A DNA stretch of 64,000 nucleotides from Mycolicibacterium peregrinum (GTDB taxonomy: Bacteria > Actinomycetota > Actinomycetes > Mycobacteriales > Mycobacteriaceae): assembly GCF_001665625.1 (NCBI RefSeq), contig NZ_LZSY01000005.1, positions 23,624-87,623 on the forward strand, given 5' to 3'. The translations under genes and the position numbers were made by a program. The notes under the pieces are model-generated. The model searched no databases. It had not been told where the DNA came from and saw only the letters and a list, made by a program, of their open reading frames with translations. Positions 1-11,300 of the stretch are shown here, piece by piece (position 1 is the stretch's first letter; every line of letters starts with the position of its first letter).

Positions 1-1
1 C

Positions 2-2935
2 GGAACCGACGCCGCGGCCATCCTGCGCTATCTCGACACCCGTGCCGAGGTGAGTGCGGACGACGTCGCCGCCACCCTGCGGTCCACCCGGCGCCTGCGC
101 CGCCACCGCGCTGTGGTCCGGGCCGTCGACCGCGATGAACTCACCGCGGGTCTGCGTGCGTTGGCCGATGGCGCGGACCACCCGCTGGTCACCCGCGCGC
201 AAGCGGGGTCACCGGGATCGGGTTCGGGCGCCCGCATCGCCTTCGTGTTCCCCGGCCAGGGCAGTCAGTGGCCGTCGATGGGCGTGCAGGCCTACGAGCG
301 GCTTCCTGTTTATCGGGCCGAGGTCGACAGATGTGCCGCGCAGTTCCAGGCTGCCGGCGCCGCGTCACCGCTGGATTATCTTCTGGCCGAGCCGGATTCG
401 GCTGCGGTCACCAATGATTTCTCCCAGGTGCAGATCCAGGGCGCTCAGTTCGTCCACGGTGTGGCGTTGGCCCGGGTGTGGCGGTCCTGCGGTGTGCTGC
501 CCGATATCACCGTCGGTCACAGTCTCGGCGAGATCGGCGCTGCCTACGTGGCCGGCACCATCACCCTGCCCGACGCAGTGGCCGTGGTGATCGCCCGCGC
601 GACCGTGTTGGACCGCTTGACCGGGCCCTACCGCGTCGCGGTCCTCGGAATCACACCCGAGGAAGCCTCGAAGGTGATCGCCGAAACCCCGGGTTGGCTG
701 GAACTGTCGGTGGTGAACTCCCGCTCATCGGTGGCGGTGTCGGGGGAGACCGGCGCGGTGGCCGCAGCGGTGGCGACAGTGGCCGGGCGCGGAGCATTCG
801 CCAAAGAGATCGAGATGTGGTTCCCGGCGCACACCACTGCGCTGGACGGGTCGCGGGGCGAGCTCGAATCACTGCTTCCCTCTGCAGGATTCACTGAGTC
901 ACCGGTGCAGTTCATCGGCTCGGCCACCGCCGACGTGGTGGCGGCCGGAACCGGATTCACCGACTACTGGTACACCAACCTGCGCAGCACGGTGCGCTTC
1001 GACCGCGCCATCGAGATGGCCGCGCGGCGCGGCGCCCGGATCTTCGTCGAACTCTCCGCACATCCGGCGCTGTTGTTCGCCATGGGCGATCTGCTCGACG
1101 ACGCGGCCGAACTCACCGGCGGGCCGGTGGTGATGGTGGGATCGGGCCGGCGCGACGAACCGGTCACCGACCGGCTCAGCGCCAACATCGTCTCCGTCGC
1201 GATGGCCGATGCCGGCTACCGCTGGAGCGATCTCCCGAACCATGCCGCCGAGTCGCTGCGCGACTTCCCGTTCGCGCCGATGCGCGCCGAACACCTCTGG
1301 GCCACAACACAACCGCTACCGCCGGTCGCAGGCTTGACGGTCGGCGTCGAGCATTGGCAGAACCACGGCCTCCCCGCCACGCCTGCCGGACAGCGCCGGA
1401 TCGCGGTGCTCGATCTGGCCGCCGGACAGGGGCCCGCCGCCACGCTGCAACGTGCAGCCGAGGAGATGGACGCAACCACCGTTGTCGCCCCCGCCGACGC
1501 CGACCTGCTGGTCGTGGTCGCGCCGGTATCTGAGCACGACGATGCGGTGGCGGCGGCAGAATCCCTGAGCCGCCGCGTCGACGACGGGCTACTGGGTTAT
1601 GTCGGGGCGATCACGCCGGAGACCCGCGATGTATGGCTGGTCACCGTCGGTGGTGAATCCACCGGCGACGGATCGCAGCGCCCACGGCCCGAGGCCGCCG
1701 CATTGGCGGCGATGCACCGTAGCCTGAGCTACGAACATCCGGACCCGACTTTCCGCCACCTGGATCTGGCCGAATCGGCGATCGACCCCGCCGCCGCGGT
1801 GACAGCGATCACCGCAATGCTGACCGATGCCGAGGACATCGCCCTGCGGGGCAACGGTTCCGCAATCGAGGTCTGGCACCGTGGGATGCGCGATGACACC
1901 TCCGACGCCCGGACCTGGACCGCCGAATCGGGGGTGTTCGACGAGGTGGTCATCACCGGTGGAGCCGGCGCGGTGGGCCTGCACTATGCCCGTCACCTGG
2001 CCGGGCAGGGGGCCCGGCGCATCGTGCTGCTCAGCCGCAGCGGCCTCGATGACACGCAACTAGCCGCGCTTTCCGCCCCCGGCACCGAGATCGTCGCTCC
2101 TCGTTGCGATCTGACCGACCCGGCGCAGATCGCCGCGACGGTCGCAGAACTGGCGGTCGGCCCGGCATCACTGGTGATCCACGCGGCCGCGTCCGCCACG
2201 ATCGCCGCCGGCGACGAGCTGACCGGTGCAACGGTGCGGGATACCTTTGCGGCCAAAGTGAGCGGGCTGGCCAACCTGGCCGCGGCCTGGCCGATGCAAC
2301 CGGATGCCCGGATCGTGTTGTGCTCCTCGGTGTCCGGCCTGTGGGGCGGGTACGGCCATGCCGCCTACTCTGCGGCCAACCGGCTGCTCGACGCCCTCGG
2401 TGCGCAGCTGCGCGAACACGGTCGGCGCTGCACCTCGGTGCGATGGGGACTGTGGCCGGGAGACGGCATCATCGATTCCGGTGAGATCAGCCGGGTCGAG
2501 CGGTCGGGCCTGCGAGCCATGGCGCCCGACCGTGCAGTGGAGGCCGGGCTGCGGGATTACCCGGCCGATCCACTGGTGTTCACCGCCGACGCGGAACGAC
2601 TGCGGACCTTCCTCGGTGCGGCGGCCCAACCCGAACCGGTTGTCGTGACTGCCGAGGCTCCGCTCGACGACGCCGCCGAGGCGGCCGACGCCACAGGCGC
2701 GATGCGGATCGCGCTCGGTGCGGTGTTGAAGCTCGACGACACCACCGGACTGGATCTCGGCGCGTCGCTGCTGGATCTCGGTGTCGACTCGCTGCTGGCG
2801 ATCGACCTACGTAAGAAGCTCAAGAAGGCCACCGGCCGTGCCGTGCCGCTGGCCACCATCCTCGGTGGCGCCACCGCTGCCGAAGTGATCGAGCATTTGG
2901 AAAGACCTGAAAAGGAAGCATTTTCGCGTGACTGA
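2..2935 (+). CDS. mbtD: Mycobactin polyketide synthase MbtD (5' end outside window)
   Basis: Partial: the frame is open to the first bases of the window, so the N-terminus is missing. From the visible start, residues about 75-370 are an acyltransferase domain with the active-site motif GHSLG near residue 172; residues about 640-820 are a ketoreductase with the nucleotide-binding motif GGAGAVG, the Ser in LCSS and the Tyr of AAYSAAN; residues about 895-960 are an acyl carrier domain with phosphopantetheine Ser in LGVDSLL. There is no ketosynthase, which in mycobacteria is supplied in trans by MbtC. With MbtC it is thought to make the beta-hydroxy acid spacer of mycobactin. The absence of dehydratase or enoylreductase domains fits a product that keeps its hydroxyl. 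The stop overlaps the mbtE start by 8 bp. Confidence 0.93.
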   Translation, partial: GTDAAAILRYLDTRAEVSADDVAATLRSTRRLRRHRAVVRAVDRDELTAGLRALADGADHPLVTRAQAGSPGSGSGARIAFVFPGQGSQWPSMGVQAYERLPVYRAEVDRCAAQFQAAGAASPLDYLLAEPDSAAVTNDFSQVQIQGAQFVHGVALARVWRSCGVLPDITVGHSLGEIGAAYVAGTITLPDAVAVVIARATVLDRLTGPYRVAVLGITPEEASKVIAETPGWLELSVVNSRSSVAVSGETGAVAAAVATVAGRGAFAKEIEMWFPAHTTALDGSRGELESLLPSAGFTESPVQFIGSATADVVAAGTGFTDYWYTNLRSTVRFDRAIEMAARRGARIFVELSAHPALLFAMGDLLDDAAELTGGPVVMVGSGRRDEPVTDRLSANIVSVAMADAGYRWSDLPNHAAESLRDFPFAPMRAEHLWATTQPLPPVAGLTVGVEHWQNHGLPATPAGQRRIAVLDLAAGQGPAATLQRAAEEMDATTVVAPADADLLVVVAPVSEHDDAVAAAESLSRRVDDGLLGYVGAITPETRDVWLVTVGGESTGDGSQRPRPEAAALAAMHRSLSYEHPDPTFRHLDLAESAIDPAAAVTAITAMLTDAEDIALRGNGSAIEVWHRGMRDDTSDARTWTAESGVFDEVVITGGAGAVGLHYARHLAGQGARRIVLLSRSGLDDTQLAALSAPGTEIVAPRCDLTDPAQIAATVAELAVGPASLVIHAAASATIAAGDELTGATVRDTFAAKVSGLANLAAAWPMQPDARIVLCSSVSGLWGGYGHAAYSAANRLLDALGAQLREHGRRCTSVRWGLWPGDGIIDSGEISRVERSGLRAMAPDRAVEAGLRDYPADPLVFTADAERLRTFLGAAAQPEPVVVTAEAPLDDAAEAADATGAMRIALGAVLKLDDTTGLDLGASLLDLGVDSLLAIDLRKKLKKATGRAVPLATILGGATAAEVIEHLERPEKEAFSRD

Positions 2936-5900
2936 CATGGTTAGTGCCGATTCGGCTGCCCCCCGCACCTCCGACGCGCGTCTGGAGCTGATGCGGCGCA
3001 GGCTTGCCGAGCGGGGCCTCGCGTCAGCATCGGGGGAGCCCGGACAGGCGGACGCGGGCGTGCCGGTCGATCCCACCGTGCTGTCGGACGGTCAGCGGCG
3101 GATGTGGTTCGTGCAGGGTTTCGATCCGAGCGGGGTCCTGCTGAACATCTGCCTGTCCTACCGGCTCGACGGCGTGGTCGACGCCGAGCGGCTGCACGAC
3201 GCGCTGGTTGCGGTGGCGGGGCGGCATCCGATCCTGCGCACCACCTACCGGGCCGACGAGAACGGCGAGCCGACGGCGACGGTGCACGATGACCTGGCCC
3301 CGGGGTGGACGGTGCACGACCTGTCCGACAAGTCCGAGCGGGCGCGAAAGCTGCGCCTCGAGGTGCTGGCTCAGCGTGAATTCGGCACGGCCTTCGACCT
3401 GAGCAGCGACTCGCCGGTGCGGATCACATTGATCAAGACCGGCCCGAGCGAACACGTGATGTTGCTTGTGGCGCATCACATCGCCTGGGACGACGGCTCG
3501 TGGCGGGTGTTCTTCACCGACCTGACCCGGGCGTACAGCGGGGCGCAGCTCGGCGAGACTCCGCGGGTCCCGGTATCCGAGGCTCCGGACGGTGATGCGG
3601 ATCTGGCGTACTGGCGCGAGGTGCTGGCCGCTCCGCCGGAGCCGCTGGAGCTGCCGGGCCCCGCGGGTTCGGTGGTGCCCAGCGGTTTTCGTTCCCAGCG
3701 CAGCACGGTCCGGTTGTCGGCCGAGACCGTCCGGCAGGTGGCGGCACTGGCCCGCGACACCGGGGCCACCCCCTACATGGTGTTGCTCGCGGCGTTCGGT
3801 GCACTCATCCACCGCTACACCCACACGGACGATTTCCTGGTCGCCACCCCGGTTTTGAACCGCGACACCGACGAGACCATCGGCTACTACGGCAACACGG
3901 TGGCGATGCGACTGCGTCCACAGGCCACGCTCGGATTCCGGGACCTGGTCGAGGCCACGCGCGACACCGCGATCGGTGCCTTCACCCATCAGCGGGTCAA
4001 CCTCGACCGGGTGGTGGCCGAACTCAACCCGGACCGGCGCCACGGTGCCGAGCGGATGACACGGGTGAGCTTCGGGTTCCGCGAGCCCGACGGCGGCGGC
4101 TTCCGTCCGGACGGCGTGACGTGCGAACGCGCCGAGCTGCGCGGCCAACACACCCAGCTGCCCTTGGGTTTCATGGTCGAACTCGACGCCGAGGGCGCGG
4201 TGGTGGAGGCCGAACATCTCACCGAGGTGCTGGATGCCGACCTCGCCGCCCAGATGCTGCGGCACTTTGCCGTGCTGCTCGACTGTGCGCTCGCCGAGCC
4301 CGACCGGCCGCTGGCCGCGCTGGACCTGTTCACCGCCGAGGACGCCGAGTGGATGCGTTCGGTGTCAACCGGTGAGCAGTTCGACACGCCGGCAACCACA
4401 TTGGGCGCGCTGGTCACAGAGCAGGCTGCCCGTACCCCCGATGCCGTCGCGGTGGTCTACGAGGGTCGCCACTACACCTATCGCGAGATCAACGAGTCGG
4501 CGAACCGGTTGGCGCACTGGCTGATCGAGCAGGGCATCGGCACCGAGGACCGGGTGGCGGTGCTGCTGGAGAAGTCGCCCGAGCTGGTCATCACGGCACT
4601 GGGCATCGTCAAGGCCGGTGCGGTGTACCTGCCGGTCGACCCGACCTACCCCGAAGACCGACTCACCTACATTCTCTCCGACTCCGACCCGAAAACCATT
4701 CTGCGAGAGCCGGTCGGCGGCCTGGAGAACTATCCGGCCACCGATCCCACCGACACCGAGCGGATCCGCCCGCTGGGCCCCGACAACACCGCGTACCTGA
4801 TCTACACCTCGGGGTCCACCGGCCTGCCCAAGGGCGTGCCGGTGCCGCACCGGCCGATCGCGGAGTACTTCGTCTGGTTCGGCGGCGATTACGAGGTCAC
4901 CGAGGACGAACGCCTGCTGCAGGTGGCTTCGCAGAGCTTCGACGTGTCGATCGGCGAGATCTTCGGCATGCTGGCCGCCGGTGCGCGCCTGGTGATCCCG
5001 AAGCCGGGCGGCCTGGGCGACATCGGCTACCTCACCGATCTGCTGCGCAACGAGGGCATCACCTCGATGCACTTCGTCCCGTCGTTGCTCGGACTGTTCC
5101 TGTCGCTGCCCGGTGTCAACGAGTGGCGCACGCTGCAGCGCGTGCCGATCGGTGGCGAGGCGTTGCCCGGCGAGATCGCCGACAAGTTCCTCGCCACCTT
5201 CGATTCCCTGCTACACAACTTCTACGGACCCACCGAAACGGTGCTCAACTGCACCCGTTACAAGGTGGAGGGCAAGCAGGGCTCCCGGATCGTGCCGATC
5301 GGCACACCGAAGATCAACACCACGATCCATCTGCTCGACGACGCGCTGCAGCCCGTTCCGGTCGGCGTGATCGGCGAGATCTACATCGGCGGAACACATG
5401 TCGCGCACGGGTATCACGACCGCCCGCGACTCACCGCCGAACGGTTCGTGGCCGACCCGTTCAATCCCGGCGGACGGATGTACCGGTCCGGTGACCTGGC
5501 TCGGCGGAACGCCGACGGTGACATCGAGTTCGTCGGCCGCGCCGACGAGCAGGTAAAGGTCCGTGGCTTCCGAATCGAGCTGGGTGAGGTCTCCTCGGCC
5601 ATTTCCGTCGACCCGTCGGTCGGGCAGGCCGTCGTGGTCGTCAGCGATCTGCCGTCGCTGGGCAAGAGCCTGGTCGCCTACATCACGCCGGCCGCCGGTG
5701 CCGAGCGGGTCGAGATCGACCGCATCCGGGCCAGGGTGACCGCCGCGCTGCCCGAATACATGATCCCGGCCGCGTTCGTCGAGCTGGCCGAGATCCCGAT
5801 CACCGCGCACGGCAAGATCGATCGGCGGGCACTGCCCGAACCGGAGATCCGTTCGGCCACCGAATTCCGCGCGCCGGACACCGAAACCGAACACGAGATC

Positions 5901-8390
5901 GTCGCTCTGTTCGGCGAACTGCTCGAACGGGACGGTGTCGGCGCCGACGATTCGTTCTTCGATCTGGGCGGTCACTCCCTGCTGGCCACCAAACTCGTTG
6001 CCGCGGTGCGGGCCCGATTCGGGGTCGACCTTGGCGTGGCCGACGTGTTCGAGAACGCCACGGTGGCGGGTCTGGCCGCTCGCGTCGACGAATTGCAGGC
6101 CTCGGGCACCGGCGTTGGTCTGCCCCCGATCGTGGCTGCACAACACACCGGACCGTCGCAGATGTCGGCGGCCCAGCACCGGCAGTGGTTCCAGTTCCGC
6201 ATCGACGGACCCAACCCGGTCAACAATGTGCCCTTCGCGGCCCGGCTGACCGGACCCTGCGACGTCGAGGCACTGGCAGCGGCGGTCGACGACGTGGTTG
6301 CCCGACACGAGATCCTGCGCACCACCTATCGCGAAATCGACGGTGTCCCTTACCAGATCATCCATCCCGCGGCCCCGGTGACGGTCCGTCGCGTCGACGG
6401 CTCCGGCGAGGACTGGTTGCAGGGCGAACTCGATACCGAGCGGCGCTACTGCTTCGACCTGGAGAACGAGTGGCCGATCCGGGCGGCGGTGCTGTCCACT
6501 CCGGGTGCGCACGTGCTGTCTTTGATCGTGCACCACATCGCCGCCGACCACTGGTCGGGCGCAGTGTTGTTCACCGATCTGATGACCGCCTACCACGCCC
6601 GCCGGGCCGGTACGGCACCCGACTGGGCACCGCTACCGGTCCAGTACGCCGACTTCGCGGACTGGCAGGCCGAAGTGCTTTCGGGCGCGGACGAGCGGAT
6701 CGCCGAGCAACGTGACTACTGGACAAGGCAACTGGCCGGTCTGTCGGCCGACCATGACATCGAGAACGGCCTGCAACCCGACTTTCCACGCCCGCCGGTG
6801 CCGACCGGAGAGGGTAAGGCGCTCGATTTCACCATCGACGTGGGCGTCCGGGACAAGCTCGTCGAACTCGCCCGTGAACTCGGCGTCACCGAGTTCATGG
6901 TGCTGCAGGCCGCCGTTGCGATCGCCCTGCACAAAGCCGGGCAGGGCACCGACATCGCGCTGGGCACACCGGTGGCCGGACGCACCGCACCTGAGCTCGA
7001 CGCGCTGATCGGGTTCTTCATCAACATCGTGGTGCTGCGCAACGACCTGTCCGGCAACCCGACGCTGCGGGAGGTGCTGCGGCGTTCCCGTGACATGGCG
7101 CTGGCCGCCTACAAGCACCAGGACCTGCCGTTCGACCGGGTGGTCGACGCAGTCAGCCCGGTGCGCTCGCTGGCACGCAATCCGCTTTTCGGTGTGGTGG
7201 TGCACGTGCGTGAGGACCTGCCGGCAAGTCAGGTCATCGATACCGGTGCCGACGGTGAAACCCTTTTCACCGCACTGGAACCCACGTTCGACGTGGCCCA
7301 TGCGGACCTGTCGCTCAACTTCTTTGCCGAAGCCGGTGCCGGATATCGGGCCACCGTCATCTACCGCACCGAGCTCTACGAGGCGGCCACCGCAGCGCGC
7401 CTCGTGGACTGGCTGCACCGCATCGTCGGGGCATTCGCCGGTGATGCCGACCAGACGGTGCGCGACATCGCGGTGCTCGATACGGCCGAACGCGACCTGC
7501 TGGTCGATGACTGGAGCCGCAAGGCGGTGCCGCCGGCCGGGCTGCCGCAGACCGAGGGCGCAGATCGCGTCTACCTGCTGGACGAATGGCGGCAACCGGT
7601 GGCCATCGGTGTCGTGGGTGACGTCTACTACGCTGGCGGTGCGGTGGACGAGGCAGGTGGCGCGGCCACCGGCGTCGGTGCCGATCGCTTCGCGCCCAAC
7701 CCCTTCGGGGACGGGCGGTTGTATCGCACCGGGGACCGGGCCCGCTGGACCGTCGACGGCCGGCTGGAGCCCATCACCACCGGTGAACCGCGTCTGCAGG
7801 CTGTCCTGGAAGGGATCGACGGGGTGGCCGCTGCGGCAACCCGGCATTGGGAGACTCGCGGTGCCACCACCGTGGCCGGCTACTTGGTCCTCGAGCCCGG
7901 AACTGCGGACACCGAGACCGTCCTGGAGACCGTGCGAGCTGCGCTGCCAGAGGAATTCGTCGGTGCGGTGCTGACGGTCGTCGACAGCATCGAACCTGCC
8001 GGGCTGACCCGTCCGCGCATCACCACGACGGCGCCCGCCGAGCCGCCGGCCACCGCGACCGAGGTGACGCTGGCGGCGATGCTCGTGACCCTGCTCGGTG
8101 CGACCGACGTGGGCCGGTACGACGACTTCTTCACCCTCGGCGGCGACAGCATCCTGGCCGTGCAACTCGCGGCGCGGGCCAGGGATGCCGGTGTGGCGAT
8201 GACGGCCCGCATGGTGTTCGAACATCCCGGGCTCGCGGATCTGGCCGCCGCGATCGACCGCGCGGGTGACGACGACGGCACCGCAACCGCCGACGTGCAC
8301 CATGAGCCGATGTCCGCCTCGGGCCTGTCGCCCGACGAGCTTGCCGCGTTGACCGCGGGATGGGGACAGGACCAGGGGATCTCGACATGA
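2928..8390 (+). CDS. mbtE: Mycobactin non-ribosomal peptide synthetase MbtE
   Basis: NRPS of 1820 residues that in known pathways loads a (hydroxy)lysine onto the growing mycobactin chain. Order seen: condensation domain (about 45-440, motif HHIAWDDG near 182); adenylation domain (about 480-1000, A3 motif SGSTGLPKG near 626, FDVS core); carrier domain (LGGHSLL near 1012); second condensation domain (about 1070-1510, HHIAADHW near 1201); a short adenylation-like remnant (about 1540-1690, LYRTGDRARW near 1597); and a second carrier domain (LGGDSIL near 1738). The GTG start overlaps mbtD; the stop overlaps mbtF in an ATGA junction, which suggests translational coupling. The shrunken adenylation segment is the odd point. 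Confidence 0.94.
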   Translation: MTDMVSADSAAPRTSDARLELMRRRLAERGLASASGEPGQADAGVPVDPTVLSDGQRRMWFVQGFDPSGVLLNICLSYRLDGVVDAERLHDALVAVAGRHPILRTTYRADENGEPTATVHDDLAPGWTVHDLSDKSERARKLRLEVLAQREFGTAFDLSSDSPVRITLIKTGPSEHVMLLVAHHIAWDDGSWRVFFTDLTRAYSGAQLGETPRVPVSEAPDGDADLAYWREVLAAPPEPLELPGPAGSVVPSGFRSQRSTVRLSAETVRQVAALARDTGATPYMVLLAAFGALIHRYTHTDDFLVATPVLNRDTDETIGYYGNTVAMRLRPQATLGFRDLVEATRDTAIGAFTHQRVNLDRVVAELNPDRRHGAERMTRVSFGFREPDGGGFRPDGVTCERAELRGQHTQLPLGFMVELDAEGAVVEAEHLTEVLDADLAAQMLRHFAVLLDCALAEPDRPLAALDLFTAEDAEWMRSVSTGEQFDTPATTLGALVTEQAARTPDAVAVVYEGRHYTYREINESANRLAHWLIEQGIGTEDRVAVLLEKSPELVITALGIVKAGAVYLPVDPTYPEDRLTYILSDSDPKTILREPVGGLENYPATDPTDTERIRPLGPDNTAYLIYTSGSTGLPKGVPVPHRPIAEYFVWFGGDYEVTEDERLLQVASQSFDVSIGEIFGMLAAGARLVIPKPGGLGDIGYLTDLLRNEGITSMHFVPSLLGLFLSLPGVNEWRTLQRVPIGGEALPGEIADKFLATFDSLLHNFYGPTETVLNCTRYKVEGKQGSRIVPIGTPKINTTIHLLDDALQPVPVGVIGEIYIGGTHVAHGYHDRPRLTAERFVADPFNPGGRMYRSGDLARRNADGDIEFVGRADEQVKVRGFRIELGEVSSAISVDPSVGQAVVVVSDLPSLGKSLVAYITPAAGAERVEIDRIRARVTAALPEYMIPAAFVELAEIPITAHGKIDRRALPEPEIRSATEFRAPDTETEHEIVALFGELLERDGVGADDSFFDLGGHSLLATKLVAAVRARFGVDLGVADVFENATVAGLAARVDELQASGTGVGLPPIVAAQHTGPSQMSAAQHRQWFQFRIDGPNPVNNVPFAARLTGPCDVEALAAAVDDVVARHEILRTTYREIDGVPYQIIHPAAPVTVRRVDGSGEDWLQGELDTERRYCFDLENEWPIRAAVLSTPGAHVLSLIVHHIAADHWSGAVLFTDLMTAYHARRAGTAPDWAPLPVQYADFADWQAEVLSGADERIAEQRDYWTRQLAGLSADHDIENGLQPDFPRPPVPTGEGKALDFTIDVGVRDKLVELARELGVTEFMVLQAAVAIALHKAGQGTDIALGTPVAGRTAPELDALIGFFINIVVLRNDLSGNPTLREVLRRSRDMALAAYKHQDLPFDRVVDAVSPVRSLARNPLFGVVVHVREDLPASQVIDTGADGETLFTALEPTFDVAHADLSLNFFAEAGAGYRATVIYRTELYEAATAARLVDWLHRIVGAFAGDADQTVRDIAVLDTAERDLLVDDWSRKAVPPAGLPQTEGADRVYLLDEWRQPVAIGVVGDVYYAGGAVDEAGGAATGVGADRFAPNPFGDGRLYRTGDRARWTVDGRLEPITTGEPRLQAVLEGIDGVAAAATRHWETRGATTVAGYLVLEPGTADTETVLETVRAALPEEFVGAVLTVVDSIEPAGLTRPRITTTAPAEPPATATEVTLAAMLVTLLGATDVGRYDDFFTLGGDSILAVQLAARARDAGVAMTARMVFEHPGLADLAAAIDRAGDDDGTATADVHHEPMSASGLSPDELAALTAGWGQDQGIST

Positions 8391-11300
8391 CGACCACCGG
8401 AACGCCGCCCGGCGTCGAGGACGTCCTGGCACTCAGCCCGCTGCAACAGGGGCTGTACTCGCTGGCCGGGCTGACCGAAGGAGACGAGGGGGCGGACCCC
8501 TACCTCATCGCGATGGCCGCCGACATCGACGGGGCAGTGGACGCCGGATTGCTGCGGGCCAGTGCCGAAGCCATGCTGGTGCGCCATCCGAACCTGCGGG
8601 CCAGCTTCTTCCAGGGAAACCTGAGCCGCCCCGTCGCAGTGGTCCCGTCGGCCGTCGAACTGCCGTGGCGGCACGTGCAGGCCGACGACGCGCAGGCGCT
8701 CGCCCTGGAATCCGAGGAACGCGCCCGGCGCTTCGACCTGGGTCGAGGGCCGCTGATCCGATTCCTGCTCATCGAAAAGCCCGGGCAACACTGGCGACTG
8801 GTGATCGTCGCCCATCACATCGCGATCGACGGCTGGTCGCTGCCGGTGTTCGTCGGTGAGTTGATCGCGCTCTACGGGGCGAAGGGAGACGCGACCGCGC
8901 TGCCCTCGGCGGTGCGCCCCTATCGCGACTACATCGGCTGGCTGGCCGGGCGCGATCAGGCGGACAGCCGGGCACGGTGGCAGGCACATCTGTACGGCAT
9001 GGACGCCCCTACCTTGCTGTCGCCGGCGTTGTCCGGACGGGCGGCCGAGCCGGGTCTGCCGGCCCGCACCGAGGTGACCCTCGACGAGCAACAGTCCGCC
9101 GCGATCTTCGAGGCCGCCCGGAAACGCGGCGTCACAGTCAACACCCTGTTCCAGATGGCTTGGGCGACAATTCTTTCGGTCTTCACCGACCGCACCGACG
9201 TGGTGTACGGCGTCACGGTGTCGGGCCGCCCGGACGAGCTGGCCGGTGTCGAGTCGATGGTCGGCCTGTTCATCAACACTGTGCCGCTGCGGGTCCGGGT
9301 CGACCCCGGCCTTCCGGTCGGCGGTCAGTGCCTGGCGCTGCAGCGGGAGGCCGCCGAGCTGCGCGAGCACAGCTACCTGAGCCACACCGAGTTGCGTTCA
9401 CTCGGTGGGATCGGCGAGCTGTACGACACTCTGCTGGTCTACGAGAACTTCCCGCCCGGCGGGTTGGTCGGCAGCGACGAGTTCGCGCTCGGCGAGGCCG
9501 TGTTGCGGCCCGCGGCGTTGGAGAGCCTGTCCCACTTCCCGGTCACCATCGCCGCGCATCCCACCCACGGCCGCCTCACGGTGCTCGTCGAAACCCTCGG
9601 CGGGGCACTGGGACAGCTCGACCCGCGTGCTCTGGGACTACGGGTGCTGACCGTGGTCCAGCGGCTGCTGGAGCGCTGGGAGCGTCCGCTGCGCGAGGTC
9701 GCGGTCACCCTCGATGACGAGCCGCGGCCCGTCGGTGCGCCACCGATCACCCAGCAGGCCGGTGATTCCCACACCGGCTTCCACACCACGTTCAGCGAGA
9801 CCGCCGCCGAACGCCTCGGTTCGGTGGCCCTGAGCTGGGACGGCGGAGAGCTCAGCTATCGCGAACTCGACGAGGCCGCCGACCGCCTGGCTGCCGCGCT
9901 GATCCGCCGTGGAATGTCCGTCGAGACTCCGGTCCCGATCCGGCTGCGACGTGGGCCCGACTACGTCGTGGCGATGCTCGCCGTGCTCAAGGCGGGCGCG
10001 ATGATCGTGCCACTGGATCCGGCCATGCCCGAGGAACGGGTTGCCGAGATCCTCCGCCAGATCGGCTCAGGCCGCCACCCGCTGGTCGTCGACGAAACCC
10101 TGCTGGCATCTGTCGATTCCGGAGCGGCCACCGACTACCGGCCCGCACCGGTCCACCCCGGGCAGGGCGCCTACATTGTCTTCACCTCCGGTACGACCGG
10201 AAAACCCAAGGGCGTCATCGGAACCCATCAGGCGCTGTTGGCCTATTGCGCCGACCATGCCCACCAGGTGCTTCGGCCGGCGGCCGAGCGCCTCGGTCGT
10301 CCACTGCGAGTGGCCCACGCGTGGTCGTTCACCTTCGATGCGGCCTGGCAGCCGTTGGCGGCCCTGCTCGACGGGCACACCGTGCACATCGTCTCCGACG
10401 AGGTGCAGCGCGACGCCGAGGCCGTGGTGGAGACCATCGGGCGCTTCGCCATCGACATGATCGACACCACACCGTCGATGTTCGCCTCCCTGCGGGCGGC
10501 CGGCCTGCTCACCCAGGTGCCGTTGGCGGTGCTCGCGCTCGGCGGCGAGGCCATCGACACCGCCACCTGGCGGGGGATCCAGGCCGAATGCGAGCGCACC
10601 GGGATGTCGGCCCACAACTGCTACGGCCCGACCGAGACCACGGTGGAAGCCGTCGTCGCGGCCATCGCCGAGTATGCGCAGCCCGGTATCGGGCGTCCCA
10701 CGGAGTCGACCGCGGCCTACGTCCTCGACAGCTGGCTTCGCCCGGTTCCCGACGGAGTGTGCGGCGAACTGTATTTGGCCGGTGGTCAATTGACCCGCGG
10801 CTATCTCGGCAGACCGGGGGAAACGGCAGGACGGTTCGTCGCCGATCCGTTCACGCCCGGTGCCCGGATGTACCGCACCGGTGACGTGGTGCGTCGGAAT
10901 CCCGAGTCGGGTGGCATTGAATTCCTCGGCCGCAGCGACGATCAGGTCAAGATCCGTGGTTTCCGGGTGGAGCCAGGCGAGGTGGCCGCGACGTTGCACG
11001 CCCATCCAGGGGTGCGGCACGCCCATGTGGCGGTACGGCAGCACCGCAGCGGGCCGCGACTGGTCGCGTATGTGGTCACCGACACCCCGGTCACCGAGCT
11101 ACGGGGAATGCTGACCGACACCCTGCCCAGACATCTGGTCCCCCACCACATCGTGGCCGTCGAGGAGATTCCACTGACCACCAACGGCAAGGTCGACGAC
11201 GCCGCGCTGGCGGCGCTGGGTACCGGCGGACGCTCCGAAGGGGCCGAGCACCCCGCCACCGACACCGAGCGGCTGCTGGCCCAGGTGCTGTCCGAGGTGC

